Source: Amanita rubescens
Taxonomy: Eukaryota; Basidiomycota; Agaricomycetes; Agaricales; Amanitaceae
DNA: 64,000 nucleotides
Direction of reading: 5' to 3'
Assembly: GCA_015039365.1 (NCBI GenBank)
Contig: WION01000010.1
Location: 496,001-560,000, forward strand
Positions 26,653-36,517 of this stretch are shown piece after piece. Every line of letters starts with the position of its first letter. Position 1 is the stretch's first letter. The translations under genes were made by a program, and so were the position numbers. The notes below the pieces were generated by a model, which saw nothing but the letters and a program-made list of their open reading frames with translations, did not search any database and was not told where the DNA came from.

Positions 26653-27971
26653 TACATTGATGGGTTTGGGGGGTTGGGGGCGCCGTGCTTGATCTCAGAG
26701 GCAACGCGGTTGCAAGCTGCCAGTGATCGTCGTTCTCGGGCGAGGTTTTGCAGCTCTCTGATTTTGCCATCATCGTAGTGTGCCGCATAGAAGTTGCATG
26801 CGGAACTGGTTGCCTCGTGGTTGTCGCCGCAGTTTATACATGTGGGGGGGCACGGTTGGCCCGATTTGCAGGAGGTGCATTGAGCAGGGTGGGAGACGGT
26901 GGCGTGGTTGCCGCTGCATCGTGCGCAGGTCGCCTGTTGGGATCGGCACCAGTAGGCAGGGTGGCCCCACCTCATACATGTGGTGCACTGTTTCGCACTG
27001 TTTTTGATGATCCAGGGGAGGCATCGGCGAGGGCCGCAGGAGAAGTGTATGGTCGTATTAAGGAGTTTTTTGCCCACAGATCCTTGGGAGTCGTCTGCTA
27101 CGCTGACGAGGACGACTGCAGTGAGGCCCTTTTTCTGTCCTCTAGGGGTAATGAACTTGGGTTGCTCAACGAATTGGACGTCAGCCCAAGCTGGGTGGGA
27201 CCTGATGTCATTTTCAAGGTCATACTCATCTGTCTCTGAGCCGTCAAAGTTTACCGTGGGGACCGCCGTGAATTTCAGGAGGGTGGTAGGCGGGCGGTTG
27301 GTGATGGTTACCGTGTCGTCGTCAAGGGAGTCGGCTGCTTTCTTCAGGAGCCCTATCATTGCTTCATCAAGCAGACTGAAACATTGGATGATGAGTGTGC
27401 CACGCATGGACCATTTGGCGGAGACGATTGGGTTTATCTTGGTGCATTCTAGTTCTTGGTTGGAGGCTGTGGTGTTGACAGCCCTGATTATGGATTCCAT
27501 GAGGAGGTTGCCAGTCTGAGCCCTGAGGGTATCGGTTTTGGCGTTCTTTCCTAGTGAGACATGGAGCTCGGTGCTTCGGGTGCCACGTATGGTGGGGCGG
27601 TGAGCAGGTTTGCCCCCCGACGGGCGCTTGTTCTGGACGACAGTCCATGGGGCTTCAGAATCTATGCAGGCAATGTTAGCTTATGATCTAAGGGATGAAT
27701 TGGGAGGGGGCTTAGCCGAGGGCTGGGGGCCCCTGTGTCTGCGTCACTCTTCTATACCCCTGTTTGTTTCGGTGTAGGCCGCGCAGATGTCTGCGTCAAT
27801 GTCCGCAAGGGTGTGGGCCATTCGTTCTTTGGCTTCTTTAGTGGGACCATTTGTGAGGGAAGAGGCAGGGGGTTTGTGCTTCCTGTGCTGTTGGTTTGTG
27901 TTGACTTGGTTTCCTGCGGCAGGTGTGGGTTTCAGGATCGAGTGCGCTACATTTGCCATTTTGAAGGACAT
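26652..27971 (-). pseudogene. LINE ORF with CCHC zinc fingers (gag-like)
   Basis: One frame from ATG 27971 (MSFKMANVAHSILK) to TAA at 26652-26654, 440 codons, interrupted by TGA at 27744 and a TAA near 27690; both are explained by C-to-T changes of CGA and CAA. The central part resembles LINE nucleic-acid-binding domains (HFSCGPRRCLPWIIKN). Zinc fingers: CTTCMRWGHPAYWC, CARCSGNHATVSHPAQC, then C-x2-C and CINCGDNHEATSSAC. Probably the RNA-binding component of the RNP. It lies 13 nt after the coiled-coil ORF. Confidence 0.85.
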
Positions 27972-27984
27972 TTTGACGAGGGCG

Positions 27985-29637
27985 TCAATATCTGCACCGG
28001 GGTTGTTTTGTACATTGTATTTGAGGAGCTGGGAGATACATAGTCTCTGGAGGGGGGGTCCCCCACATCACGATAACGCCATCCTGTTCCGCAACAGTGT
28101 TGATTGGCCGACGCCTACGTGTGGGGTCGTTTGTCGGAGGCGGGGGAGCTGCTGGTCTCTTCGGCCGGTACCCGAGGGTGAGGGGGGACGGCGGAGTGGT
28201 GGTGGTGTCGATGGCCATGGCTGCTGCTGCTGCTGCATTGTCAGCAGGTTCCTCTTTGGTCTGTGGAGGCGGGTTTACGCCCTCGCCGTTTTCCCGCTCC
28301 CTTAGGCGTAGCATCAATTCCTGGTTCGCCGTTCGAAGGATTTCCATTTCCTGGCCTTGGCGCCTGTGGGACTCTATTTCTTTCTCTAGTTCGTTTGATA
28401 ACATGTTGTATTCATTCTGTAGCTGGGTGAGTTGTGTGTGAAGGTTCATGGAGGATTTGTCCGCTTCGTTGGCCTTCGCATTTGCCTGGGAGATGGATTT
28501 GGCGAGGTTGTTTGCGTGTTTTTGTTCTCTCTCAAGGTCTAGTCTAAGGTGCCTGTTGTGTTCTTCTATCTGTTTTATGCGAGAGTTAGCATCACGGAGA
28601 TCTGACTTAGTAGAGACAAAGGACTTAGCCATGGATTCGGCCCACGTGTAGACTTCCTTGAGGCTTTGGATTTCCGAGGCTTGTTCCCGGAAGCGTTCAT
28701 CTGATTTCTTGATGGATAGGTCGCCTCCGAGGAGTGTCGGGGAGAAGGTCTCAGCAATGTAGCTGACGACGTCTACGATTTGGTCTCTAGACCCACGGGT
28801 CCTAAAAGGGGAGATTATGTCAATGATAAGGTAACCGAGAGAGAAAACGTTTGGAGATTCTGAGAGGATGTCTCGGACCGTTCGTCGGACCGTGTCGATT
28901 AGCTTGGGGATGTTCAGGTGGGCGGTTGCGTCAGTTCGTAGCGGAGCGGCTGCATTGGTCAGCGCTTTGTGTTCAGCGTTGATATCTACTGGCGCATCGC
29001 AGTTGTTCCCGGTGGGAGGGGGGGTTGGGGCGCCCTGTGTCTCGTGAGCTTTCTGGATGCACATCTTGAGCGTATTGAGGGGGGTGGTGTCCACCACCGG
29101 TTCCGATCCAGGGGTTTTGCAGGGCAGCTTTTCCAGCTGGCGAATTGTGTTGGCCAAAGGGGAGGGGAGTAGGCCCAAGGGGGTGAAGCGATTTGCGCGG
29201 CTGCTTTTACTCTTGCTCTTATGCTTTGGGCGGGGCGTCCTGGGGTCGTATTCGCGTTCTTGGGATTGTAAGGGCGAAACTGTTTCGATCATGTCGTCAT
29301 CGTCCGGGGAGTTACCCCAGAACTTCCCTTGGGGGGGGGGAGGACCTCTGTATGGTGAGCCCAGTAGTAGCTGGTCTTCTGCATTTTTGGCCGCGTCCGT
29401 GTAGTGCGGGCTTACGTCATAGCTGATGCTGGAGTCGCGGAGTTTGGCCGGGTCAAGCAGTTGTTGAGTTGTCGGGTAAAGTAGAGAGGGCAGCGGGGTG
29501 GGGGTCCGCGTTGGGCCTTTGGCTACGGAGTCGATGTAGGAGAGCGCCGGGGTGGGGGACCTGTCGTTGGGAGGAGTTTTATTAGCGTGGTGGTGGTACG
29601 AGGTGGGGTGGGAGGGGGGGCTCCCTCGGTCTGCCAT
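27985..29637 (-). CDS. LINE ORF1 coiled-coil protein
   Basis: 550 residues from ATG 29637. N-terminal half is proline- and serine-rich, with a basic stretch (RPKHKSKSKSSRANRF, about 135-150) that could be a nuclear signal. The segment from about 310 to 450 is a long heptad-like coiled coil (RIKQIEEHNRHLRLDLEREQ, LQNEYNMLSNELEKEIE), suited to multimerisation as in LINE ORF1 proteins. C-terminus has poly-Ala and an Arg cluster (PTRRRRPIN). No zinc finger; that function is in the next ORF. The frame is intact. I know of no named family for it. Confidence 0.8.
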   Translation of the reverse strand: MADRGSPPSHPTSYHHHANKTPPNDRSPTPALSYIDSVAKGPTRTPTPLPSLLYPTTQQLLDPAKLRDSSISYDVSPHYTDAAKNAEDQLLLGSPYRGPPPPQGKFWGNSPDDDDMIETVSPLQSQEREYDPRTPRPKHKSKSKSSRANRFTPLGLLPSPLANTIRQLEKLPCKTPGSEPVVDTTPLNTLKMCIQKAHETQGAPTPPPTGNNCDAPVDINAEHKALTNAAAPLRTDATAHLNIPKLIDTVRRTVRDILSESPNVFSLGYLIIDIISPFRTRGSRDQIVDVVSYIAETFSPTLLGGDLSIKKSDERFREQASEIQSLKEVYTWAESMAKSFVSTKSDLRDANSRIKQIEEHNRHLRLDLEREQKHANNLAKSISQANAKANEADKSSMNLHTQLTQLQNEYNMLSNELEKEIESHRRQGQEMEILRTANQELMLRLRERENGEGVNPPPQTKEEPADNAAAAAAMAIDTTTTPPSPLTLGYRPKRPAAPPPPTNDPTRRRRPINTVAEQDGVIVMWGTPPPETMYLPAPQIQCTKQPRCRY

Positions 29638-29816
29638 CCTGGCAACACGAGGAAAAGGAAGGGGGGGTTAAAAAGGTGAAAGCCGGACTGAGGGGGTTTT
29701 CAGGGGCTCTCAGGGTGTGTTGCTTGTAGAGCAGGGTTTTGGATTCTGATTTTCGGTGTGTTTCCCAATCCGGAAGGAGGTGGTAAAAGGAAAAGAGCCG
29801 ATGCACCAAAGAGATC

Positions 29817-30250
29817 ACCAAAGAGAGAATGAAACCCATTGTTGCTGACCCTTGCCCTCCCACTGCTTAACTATGCCCAATTAAATTCACTGCACCCTCT
29901 CACACACTCCCACACCTGTACCTACATTAATCATGTTTAGATTATCTTAGAATTCAGATGTTATTTGATTTTATATGAAAAATGTTACTGTGAGCTGAAA
30001 TCTTGACTGTTTCCCACATTTCATGGCTCAAAAAATTGGTAAAATAGAGGGTAACAAATGTAGAATAGGTTCCATGTATGTAGGGCTCAAAGGACCGGTC
30101 CAAACTGGTCCAAACCGGTTTTTTGCAGTTTTTTTATTTTTAAAAATCTGAAAAAAGACCGGTCCACTTTAGGAAGGACCCTGTGTGACCATGGACCAGT
30201 CCCAGTCCAAATCCGGTCACAGTCCAGTCTGGTTCCAGTTTTTTTCAGTC
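29817..30250. other. Right part of the GGTCC-rich element, non-coding
   Basis: After the LINE duplication the sequence repeats the CCAAAGAGAGAATGAAACCC block seen at 22420, then AT-rich spacer, then the inverted GGTCC/ACCGG cluster (30085-30240). No gene. Confidence 0.6.
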
Positions 30251-30299
30251 CTAATGGAGAGTACTTTACGCTTACCCACTGATTCCGCGCAGAATGTCC

Positions 30300-30490
30300 C
30301 AGTATTCCTAGGAACCATTCCTAGATTCCTAGCTGGACAAAACAAGTTTTCTACAGTGTGAATTGGCTGTAAAATTCCTAGACCATTCCTAGCCCATTCC
30401 TAATACATTCCTAGTCATTTTGCTAGGAATTCTAGGAGTTTCCTAGGAATATGACCACTAGGAATGGTTAGGACTAGGAATATTCCTTGT
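30300..30490 (+). repeat. Left subterminal CCTAGGAAT repeats
   Basis: About ten copies of ATTCCTAG or CTAGGAAT in both orientations. Mirror partner at 35865-36035. Such clusters are typical transposase-binding subterminal repeats; that role is inferred. Confidence 0.75.
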
Positions 30491-30777
30491 TATTAACAGT
30501 ATCTTTCATTTCTCACTACATATTGGGTCAAATACATAGCTATTTGTGAGTAAACGAATGTCCCTGATCTGACCCTGAATTATAGTAATTTTTGTGTATT
30601 TTTACAACCTGTTCTGGCATCTCCATTGAGCAAATACTATTGTGGGTGACACATGTCACGTGTGACTTGGTCCGGCATTTTGCGTCGCATTTTGCCGAGC
30701 ATTACAGTTACATGTTACATGTTGGGCACAGGGCTCGCCGCCTTTCTCACTCACCACTACCTCACCCTCACCTCGCT

Positions 30778-30923
30778 ATGCCTACCACCCATTCCACCGC
30801 CGCCACCGCTGCAAGCAAACCGTCCCGGAAACGTGCGCAGTCTGTGAGCTCTACCAAGAGCTCCGGGAAGGGAAAGAAGAAGGCAAAGACCACCACCAAG
30901 GACGAAGATGACAAGCGTACGAG
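30778..30923 (+). CDS. Candidate first exon, basic Ser/Thr/Lys-rich peptide
   Basis: ATG at 30778 gives MPTTHSTAATAASKPSRKRA, then SSGKGKKKAKTTTK (a nuclear-localisation-like run), ending at a donor GAG|GTATGT at 30924. Could be the first exon of the KDZ transposase, with a satellite-filled intron, or of a different lost gene. No long frame bridges it to 32053. Confidence 0.4.
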
Positions 30924-30969
30924 GTATGTAGTACAACCCTCCACACACACAACGCGCTGACCAGGTGCT

Positions 30970-31935
30970 TGCCTACTCGTCCCATCTGTGCACCACCACA
31001 ACTGTTTCCTACCCCGTAACCGGTCTTCGCACTGCAACCCTCTGTCTACCATAACTGATCTGCTCGCACTGCAACCCTCTGCCCACTGTAACCCGATCTG
31101 CTCGCACTGCAATCCTCTGCCCACCCTGGTTCTGCCCACCTGCCCCGGTTCTGCCTCCTGCGTCCACTAACCTGTGCACCCCGCGACCGCTACCTGTTCG
31201 AACTGCAACCCTCTGCCCACAGTAACGGTCTACTCGCCTCGCCCAACCCGGTTCTGCCCCTGCGCCCACTACCTCGCTGCTGCGACCGCTACCTGTTCAG
31301 ACTGCAACGCCCATGGTAACGGCCTACTCACACTGCAACCCTCGCCCACCCCGGTTCTGCCCCCATGCCCACTACCTCGCTGCAACCCTCTGCCCTGGTT
31401 CTGCCCACCCGTACCCTACCTGTTCACACTGCAACCCTCACCCACTTCGGCTCTGCCCCCTGCCCTGGTTCTGCCTGCCGTCTGCGCCCACTAACCTCGC
31501 TGCAACCCTCTGCCCCACCCCGGTTCTACCATCTGCCCGCCTGCGCCCACTCACGCCCACCGCTACCTGCCCACTAACCTCGCTGCAACCCTCTGCCCCA
31601 CCCCGGTTCTACCGTCTGCCTGCCTGCGCCCACTAACATCCACCGCTACCTGTTCGCACTGCAACCCTTGCCCGCGCCCACTAACCTTGGCTGCAACCCT
31701 CTGCCCCACTCCGGTTCTACCGTCTGCCTGCCCGTCCCCACTAACGTGTGCCGCTACCTGTTTGCACTGCAACCCTTGCCCACCCTGGTTCTCCCCCCTG
31801 TCCCCCGGTTCTGCCTGCCCCTAACCCCAGTTCTACCTGCCCACTCCCACTAACCTACGTACCCCTGCTTGCACTGCAACCCTCTCCCCACCCTGGTTCT
31901 GCCTGCCTGCTCCCATTGACTTGCACACCCCACGT
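30970..31935 (+). repeat. GC-rich minisatellite
   Basis: About 1 kb of imperfect tandem copies built from CTGCAACCCTCTGCCCAC, CCCCGGTTCTGCC and CGCCCACTAACCTCGC modules, many units of 30-80 bp. Strongly C-rich on this strand. The short frames across it, on both strands, are consequences of the repeat and not genes. It lies between the candidate first exon and the transposase exons. Confidence 0.9.
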
Positions 31936-32052
31936 CCGTTCTACCGTTACACTACTAATGTATATATCATGTATATAATATAATATATAAACTAATGTAT
32001 ATGCTACGCTATACTACATGGCTAACATAATCTAGAACAGAGAAGATATTAG

Positions 32053-33425
32053 ATGAAAGCAACATTCCACTGCAGCCACCTCCGCCACATATGGCAGGCA
32101 TTTGTTCAAGGATCTATATGGTTCATTGGATCAAAAGAGGGCATGAATCTGACATTAGATGATAAACTTCCCATTGATCAGGTCACAAAAGAAGCATTTG
32201 ATGCTCTTGGAAGCAATGGGATTATATCTGACTCACTAGAGCACAGTTGTGATGAGTGTACTCAGAAATATAAAGCAATGGCAGAGTTCATACCTAATGC
32301 TGATCATTCAGCTACAGTTGGCATGGAAGATGTTGATATGAATGTCACAGCTGTGCAAGGATCTGTTGGGAATGTGAGAAGTGAAAATGGAACAGTTGTA
32401 CAGATGATTGTTGTTGATGGTATTGTCATGGGGCATACAGTAAGTTCAATTGTTGCATGAAGAGAACAGAATTACAAATTATTATTCAGTACTGTGCATA
32501 TGAAAATTGTTCAAGAGATTTGGCTAATGCACGTGGTGGTGTTTACTGTGCTTTGCATGAGAATCTGAATGGAAGAATATGTCATGTTGCCAATTGTAAC
32601 AATATTAAGGTGCCTGGCACTCAGGCTTGTGGAAGGCACCAAGATAAATGGCAAGATCATCTGAACAAGTGCAGGCAGAGAACATTAGCTGGTTACAGAA
32701 GAGGAGTGAGGAGGCCTGATGAGACTCAGCCTTGGATGCCACAAAATTTACAGAATAATGCTCAATCATCCCATGATCAGAGTGAATCATCTGAAAGACA
32801 TGTTTCACAAGATCATTTCACTCCTCCAAGGATGTACTGTGTAGAAACCATTTGTGCACCTTGTGGAGTAGTAGTTGCATGGGCCAAGTTTCTGAAGTCT
32901 GAAAGTCCAACAAACATACTAAACTTCCTACAAAGAGTGTACCCAACAGAAAGGGCCAGGCCATCTTATGTTTGTATTGATAAGGCATGCTTAGTTCTTC
33001 GAACCTGTGTAGCAAATGGAAGCTTGGAGAGTTGGAAAAACACCAGATTTATTGTTGATTCTTACCACTATTCCAATCACCGAGTAACAGATGCATTGTG
33101 TCAAAAATGGTGCAACCCTGCACCTTTGGATGGCTCACAGCCAAATTTGGTGGTAGTTGAGGTTGATGCTCAAGGAAGAAGATATTATAAAAGAGCATTC
33201 AATACACAAGCTTGTGAGCAATTAAATGCTTGGCTTGGGGGTTATGAACAGATCTTGAAGAGAATGACTCCTGGAAACTTTGATTGGCTTTTACATACCA
33301 TGCTAGTGTATCACACTACACAGGGCATTGAAAGACAATCAAGAAAAAACAATGAAGAAGCAGATGATGACTCTGATGGTGATGATGAAGGTGATGGTGA
33401 TGGTGGTATAAACAATGTAGATTAA
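32053..33425 (+). pseudogene. KDZ-like transposase, C-terminal exons with cysteine cluster
   Basis: Exon 32053-32439 follows an acceptor-like ATATTAG; a 50-bp intron (GTAAGT...TTCAG, 32440-32489, phase 0) joins it to exon 32490-33425. The spliced protein has SCDECTQKYK and, after a hydrophobic VDGIVMGHT, the cluster YCAYENCSRDLAN, GVYCALH, CHVANC, CGRHQDKW. This matches the CxC5/CxC6 cysteine clusters of KDZ transposases. It is followed by the RNase-H-like region (VETICAPCGVVVAWAKF, YVCIDKAC, FIVDSYHYSNH, ACEQLNAWLGGYEQILKRMT) and an acidic tail. About 440 residues, so the N-terminal half normally expected is absent. Likely a truncated but still readable gene. Confidence 0.8.
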
Positions 33426-33435
33426 AATGTTGTCT

Positions 33436-34270
33436 CCATACAATGTAAAATTGTAATTTTACATTCCTCAATAATAATCTAAGACAACCTGAAAACACTT
33501 TCAAACATTCACTCTGAGGGAGATCAATCTGATGGAAGATGAGATGTACAATCTAAAATTACAATCTTACATTCCTCAATAGTGATCTAAGATGACACTT
33601 TCAAACATTCACTCTGAGGGAGATCAACCTGATGGAAGATGAGATATACAATCTGAAATTACAATCTTACATTCCTCCAGAATAATCTAAGACAACCTGA
33701 AAATACTTTCAAACATTACCTCAAGAATAATCTAAGACAACCTGAAAACATTTTCAAACATTCACTCTGAGGGAGATCAACCTGATGGAAGATGAGATAT
33801 ACAATCTAAAATTACAATCTTACATTCCTCCAGAATAATCTAAGACAACCTGAAAACACTTTCAAACATTCACTCTGAGGGAGATCAATCTGATGGAGGA
33901 TATGAGATGTACAATCTAAAATTACAATCTTACATTCCTCAAGAATAATCTAAGACAACCTGAAAACACTTTCAAACATTACCTCAAGAATAATCTAAGA
34001 CAACCTGAAAACATTTTCAAACATTCACTCTGAGGGAGATCAATCTGATGGAAGATGAGATGTACAATCTAAAATTACAATCTTACATTCCTCAATAATA
34101 ATCTAAGACAACCTGAAAACACTTTCAAACATTCACTCTGAGGGAGATCAATCTGATGGAGGATGAGATGTACAATCTAAAATTAAAATCTTACATTCAG
34201 ACAACCTGAAAACACTTTCAAACATTCACTCTGAGGGAGATCAATCTGATGGAGAATGAGATGTGCTCAT
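33436..34270 (+). repeat. AT-rich satellite, about 110-bp unit
   Basis: Seven to eight imperfect copies of a unit containing CTAAGACAACCTGAAAACAC, TTTCAAACATTCACTCTGAG, GGAGATCAATCTGATGGA and TACAATCTAAAATTACAATC. Copies vary by internal deletions. It begins just after the transposase stop. No spacers, so not a CRISPR array. Confidence 0.9.
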
Positions 34271-34329
34271 ACCTCAATTGGCAGCTGAATGTCCACATAT
34301 GTAAGACCATGGTGTGAGCCCATTTGTCT

Positions 34330-34632
34330 GTTACATACATACTATTCCTGTACCCAAAAAAATGCTTTCAATTGATACCATATCATGTATGACCTGACCC
34401 TCACACCCTGCAATGACACCATATACTCATGGTGGTCAAAAAATGCTCTCTAATGATACCCATATGATGTATGACCTGTCTGTCCCTGTCACACCCTGTA
34501 ATGTCACCATATACTCATGGTGGTCAAAAAATGCTCTCTAATGATACCCATGATGTATGGCCTGTCACTGTCCCTGTCACACCCTGTAATGTCACCATAT
34601 ACTCATGGTGGTTAAAAAATGCCTTCAAATGA
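34330..34632 (+). repeat. Second satellite, about 85-bp unit, three copies
   Basis: Units share GATGTATGACCTG, TCCCTGTCACACCCTGTAAT and CACCATATACTCATGGTGGT. Non-coding. The palindrome ACCATATACTCATGGT recurs in each copy. Confidence 0.8.
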
Positions 34633-34872
34633 TTCCCGCTACGTAAGTAGTGGGTTCAGTACGACGCTTCTGCCAGTGATCAGGATCACGCAATCACATT
34701 TGTGACCTTTACTCGTTTTGGCAAGCCGTGTGGAGCTTTTTCTGACTTCTTTTCCGCTATTCCGTGATCGACAATCGGTCAAGTTCAATAACGCGTTGTT
34801 GAAGAATGAGATCGAACCCGCCCCCTTTTCATTTCTACACTTTATAAGACTATCGCTTGAATCTTAGCAGGT

Positions 34873-35634
34873 AATCGACGTCTGCGGATTCGGTGAAGCC
34901 GATAGTTCCTCCTAACGGCGGTAAGTGTATCTCAGTTTGCTTCAGACATTTTTTGACGCTGAAAAGATATTGTTGTCGGTGCATATTACGACCCTCATCT
35001 GCTTCCCGATTTCGGTGGCCCCACGTTTCGTCTCGTAAACGCGAAGCTCTTGCAACGAGAAATTGTAGATGCAGAAGGCAATCTGATCCCACCTTGGGAG
35101 ATGTACGACAAATTGCGTCCAGGAACTTTAGTCCTGATGAAAGTCCAGCTGCTCACATTCGAACTCCCTGACCGTCAAAAAAGTGGACTTCGGAAGGTAC
35201 TTACTGATTCTATGTTTCCAACTTTGTTTCTGATGTTCTTCTCAGACTTACCAGTTCCTGATTGATCATATTCGCGTCGTCGCACATTCAGAAGGGGAAA
35301 TGGAAATGCCAGACAATGTAAATCCGGGATTTTCTACCCGTCGAAGCCAATTGGCCGAACATGACGAAACAGACGACGCATTAGACGTGTTGTTCGCCTC
35401 AAAGAAAAGAAAGACGGGAGAACTGCCTTCTGCATCCACCTCGCAGGTCTGTCCCATCTGACTTCTCGTTTGGCATCGGCTGAATCAACACAGATCGTTG
35501 AAACTCCGTCCACCAAACCAAAGATGCAGAAAGAGACGAAAACCCGATCTGGCAAAGGAAAAGAAGAAGCTACCGCCGGTTCAAATGATGAAGAATGGAA
35601 TGACAGCAGCGATATCGCCATGACGGAGAACTAA
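34873..35634 (+). CDS. Multi-exon passenger gene in the KDZ element
   Basis: Four exons join in frame: about 34873-34920, 34967-35196, 35246-35446 and 35494-35634, with introns of 46, 49 and 47 bp (GTAAGT...AAAAG, GTACTT...CTCAG, GTCTGT...ACACAG). The spliced product reads ADSVKPIVPPNGDIVVGAYY, then DPHLLPDFGGPTFRLVNAKL, LLQREIVDAEGNLIPPWEMY, KLRPGTLVLMKVQLLTFELP, TYQFLIDHIRVVAHSEGEME, and ends in a charged tail with KKRKTGEL and a stop at 35632-35634. No ATG is found in the first exon, so it may lack 5' exons; a TATA-like TTTATAAG sits at 34842. About 210 residues. I do not recognise the family; similar small proteins are repeated in Agaricomycete genomes (impression, not searched). Confidence 0.65.
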
Positions 35635-35864
35635 ATTTAAAATCTAAGTCTTATACTCTATTGATGTAACTGTATTCTTGTAATGGCATCTGAAATCCTT
35701 ACCTCCGGAATTATGTGACAATGGCCAAAACGTAGCGGGACTTGCGGCACTTGTGCCGCCCTCAACATTTATACCCATATCATCTCAGACCTAACCTTGT
35801 CACAGTTAGTCACCTGTCACATCCCCCTCACAGTGCTTGGGAAGGTAATAGAGTACTTTTCTAC

Positions 35865-36040
35865 AATAATGTGGTTAACTAGGAATGGGCTAGGAATGGT
35901 CTAGGAATGGTCTAGGAATGGTGTGGGACCAGAGTAGGGCTCCCATGCCATTCCTAGGAAATATTTTAGATTTCACTAGGAATCCTAGGAAAGTCCTAGG
36001 AAAGTCCTAGGAATACTAGGAATCCACTAGGAACCGTGGG
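35865..36040 (-). repeat. Right subterminal CTAGGAAT repeats
   Basis: About a dozen CTAGGAATGG and TCCTAGGAA units, the mirror image of 30300-30490, ending at the right terminal repeat. Confidence 0.75.
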
Positions 36041-36084
36041 TGAGTGTAAAGTACTGCTAATGGACTGGACTTTCAAACATTACT

Positions 36085-36517
36085 CTCAATGTTCAAATCT
36101 GAAAACCGCTGAAACTAAAGCCCTCATCGACTCAGGCACGCAAGGAAAATTTGTTGACAGTTCACTCGTCAATTGGAACAAAATCACTCACTTAAAGAAA
36201 CCCATCCCAGTGCGAAATGTAGACAGAACAAACAACAAGTCTGGAGATATATGGTATAAAATCCAGATAAGCTATAACATCGAAGACAACTGATTTAGAG
36301 ACTGTTTCTACATCACACGACTAGGCAATCAACGACTGATATTAGGATTACCTTGGCTCCGAGAAATCAACCCCAGAATAGATTGGTCTGAAGGAATGGT
36401 TAAGTTCCCCGATGATAGGAAGATCGATCCAGAAGAAGAAACTGAAATGTACCTTTGGTATATCCAAAAAGAAGAAGAATTGGGCGCAGATGAAAACGAA
36501 GATCTTGAGACTGATCA
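36085..36517 (+). pseudogene. GypsyB-3 protease fragment
   Basis: CSNLKTAETKALIDSGTQGK with the D-S-G motif, then RLILGLPWLREINPRIDW and an acidic spacer. One TGA after NIEDN (CGA to TGA type). Ends in the MITE at 36518. Confidence 0.85.

Larger units (their letters stand above)
22613..29803 (-). mobile_element. LINE (Tad-like), full length
   Basis: 7191 bp on the minus strand: 26-nt poly-T at 22613-22638 (poly-A tail) and a 13-bp duplication caccaaagagatc (22600-22612, 29804-29816). Three successive ORFs: coiled-coil protein, zinc-finger protein, and endonuclease-RT-RNase H. 5' UTR about 165 bp and 3' UTR about 150 bp. Pure tail and exact duplication suggest a fairly recent insertion, but nonsense codons and a frameshift make it inactive. 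Confidence 0.95.
30259..36056 (+). mobile_element. KDZ-type DNA transposon with 8-bp duplication
   Basis: 5798 bp. Terminal repeats AGTACTTTACGCTTACCCAC (left) and AGTACTTTACACTCACCCAC (right, reversed) with the 8-bp duplication ctaatgga (30251-30258, 36057-36064). Subterminal clusters of CCTAGGAAT-type motifs lie in opposite orientation at both ends. Inside: a short first exon, a GC-rich minisatellite, a spliced KDZ-like transposase remnant, two AT-rich satellites and a multi-exon passenger gene. KDZ (Kyakuja-Dileera-Zisupton) elements are abundant in Agaricomycetes. Confidence 0.85.
22025..36087. mobile_element. GGTCC/ACCGG-rich TIR element, host of LINE and KDZ insertions
   Basis: Left end 22025-22235 is packed with GGACCAG, ACCGGTC and GGTCTGG motifs; 30080-30250 holds the same motifs inverted. 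The ends (GTTTTAAAGTCCGGTCTGG at left; GTTTGAAAGTCCAGTCC reversed at the right near 36065-36087) are imperfect inverted repeats. Without its inserts it would be about 1.1 kb and non-coding. Two tandem blocks with CAAACATTGCCAAAGAGA occur at 22370-22610. I found no clean target duplication, and the right end adjoins a Gypsy fragment, so the outer limits are tentative. Confidence 0.5.

Noticed and set aside
26748..27519. Plus-strand frames of 163 and 179 codons inside the LINE
   Set aside because: Antisense shadows of the zinc-finger ORF; no family resemblance.
30988..31853. Several plus- and minus-strand frames of 60-120 codons
   Set aside because: They are translations of the C-rich minisatellite and repeat with the unit; no start context or domain.
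33436..34270. Possible CRISPR-like array
   Set aside because: Units are contiguous and vary by deletion, without unique spacers, and the genome is eukaryotic.
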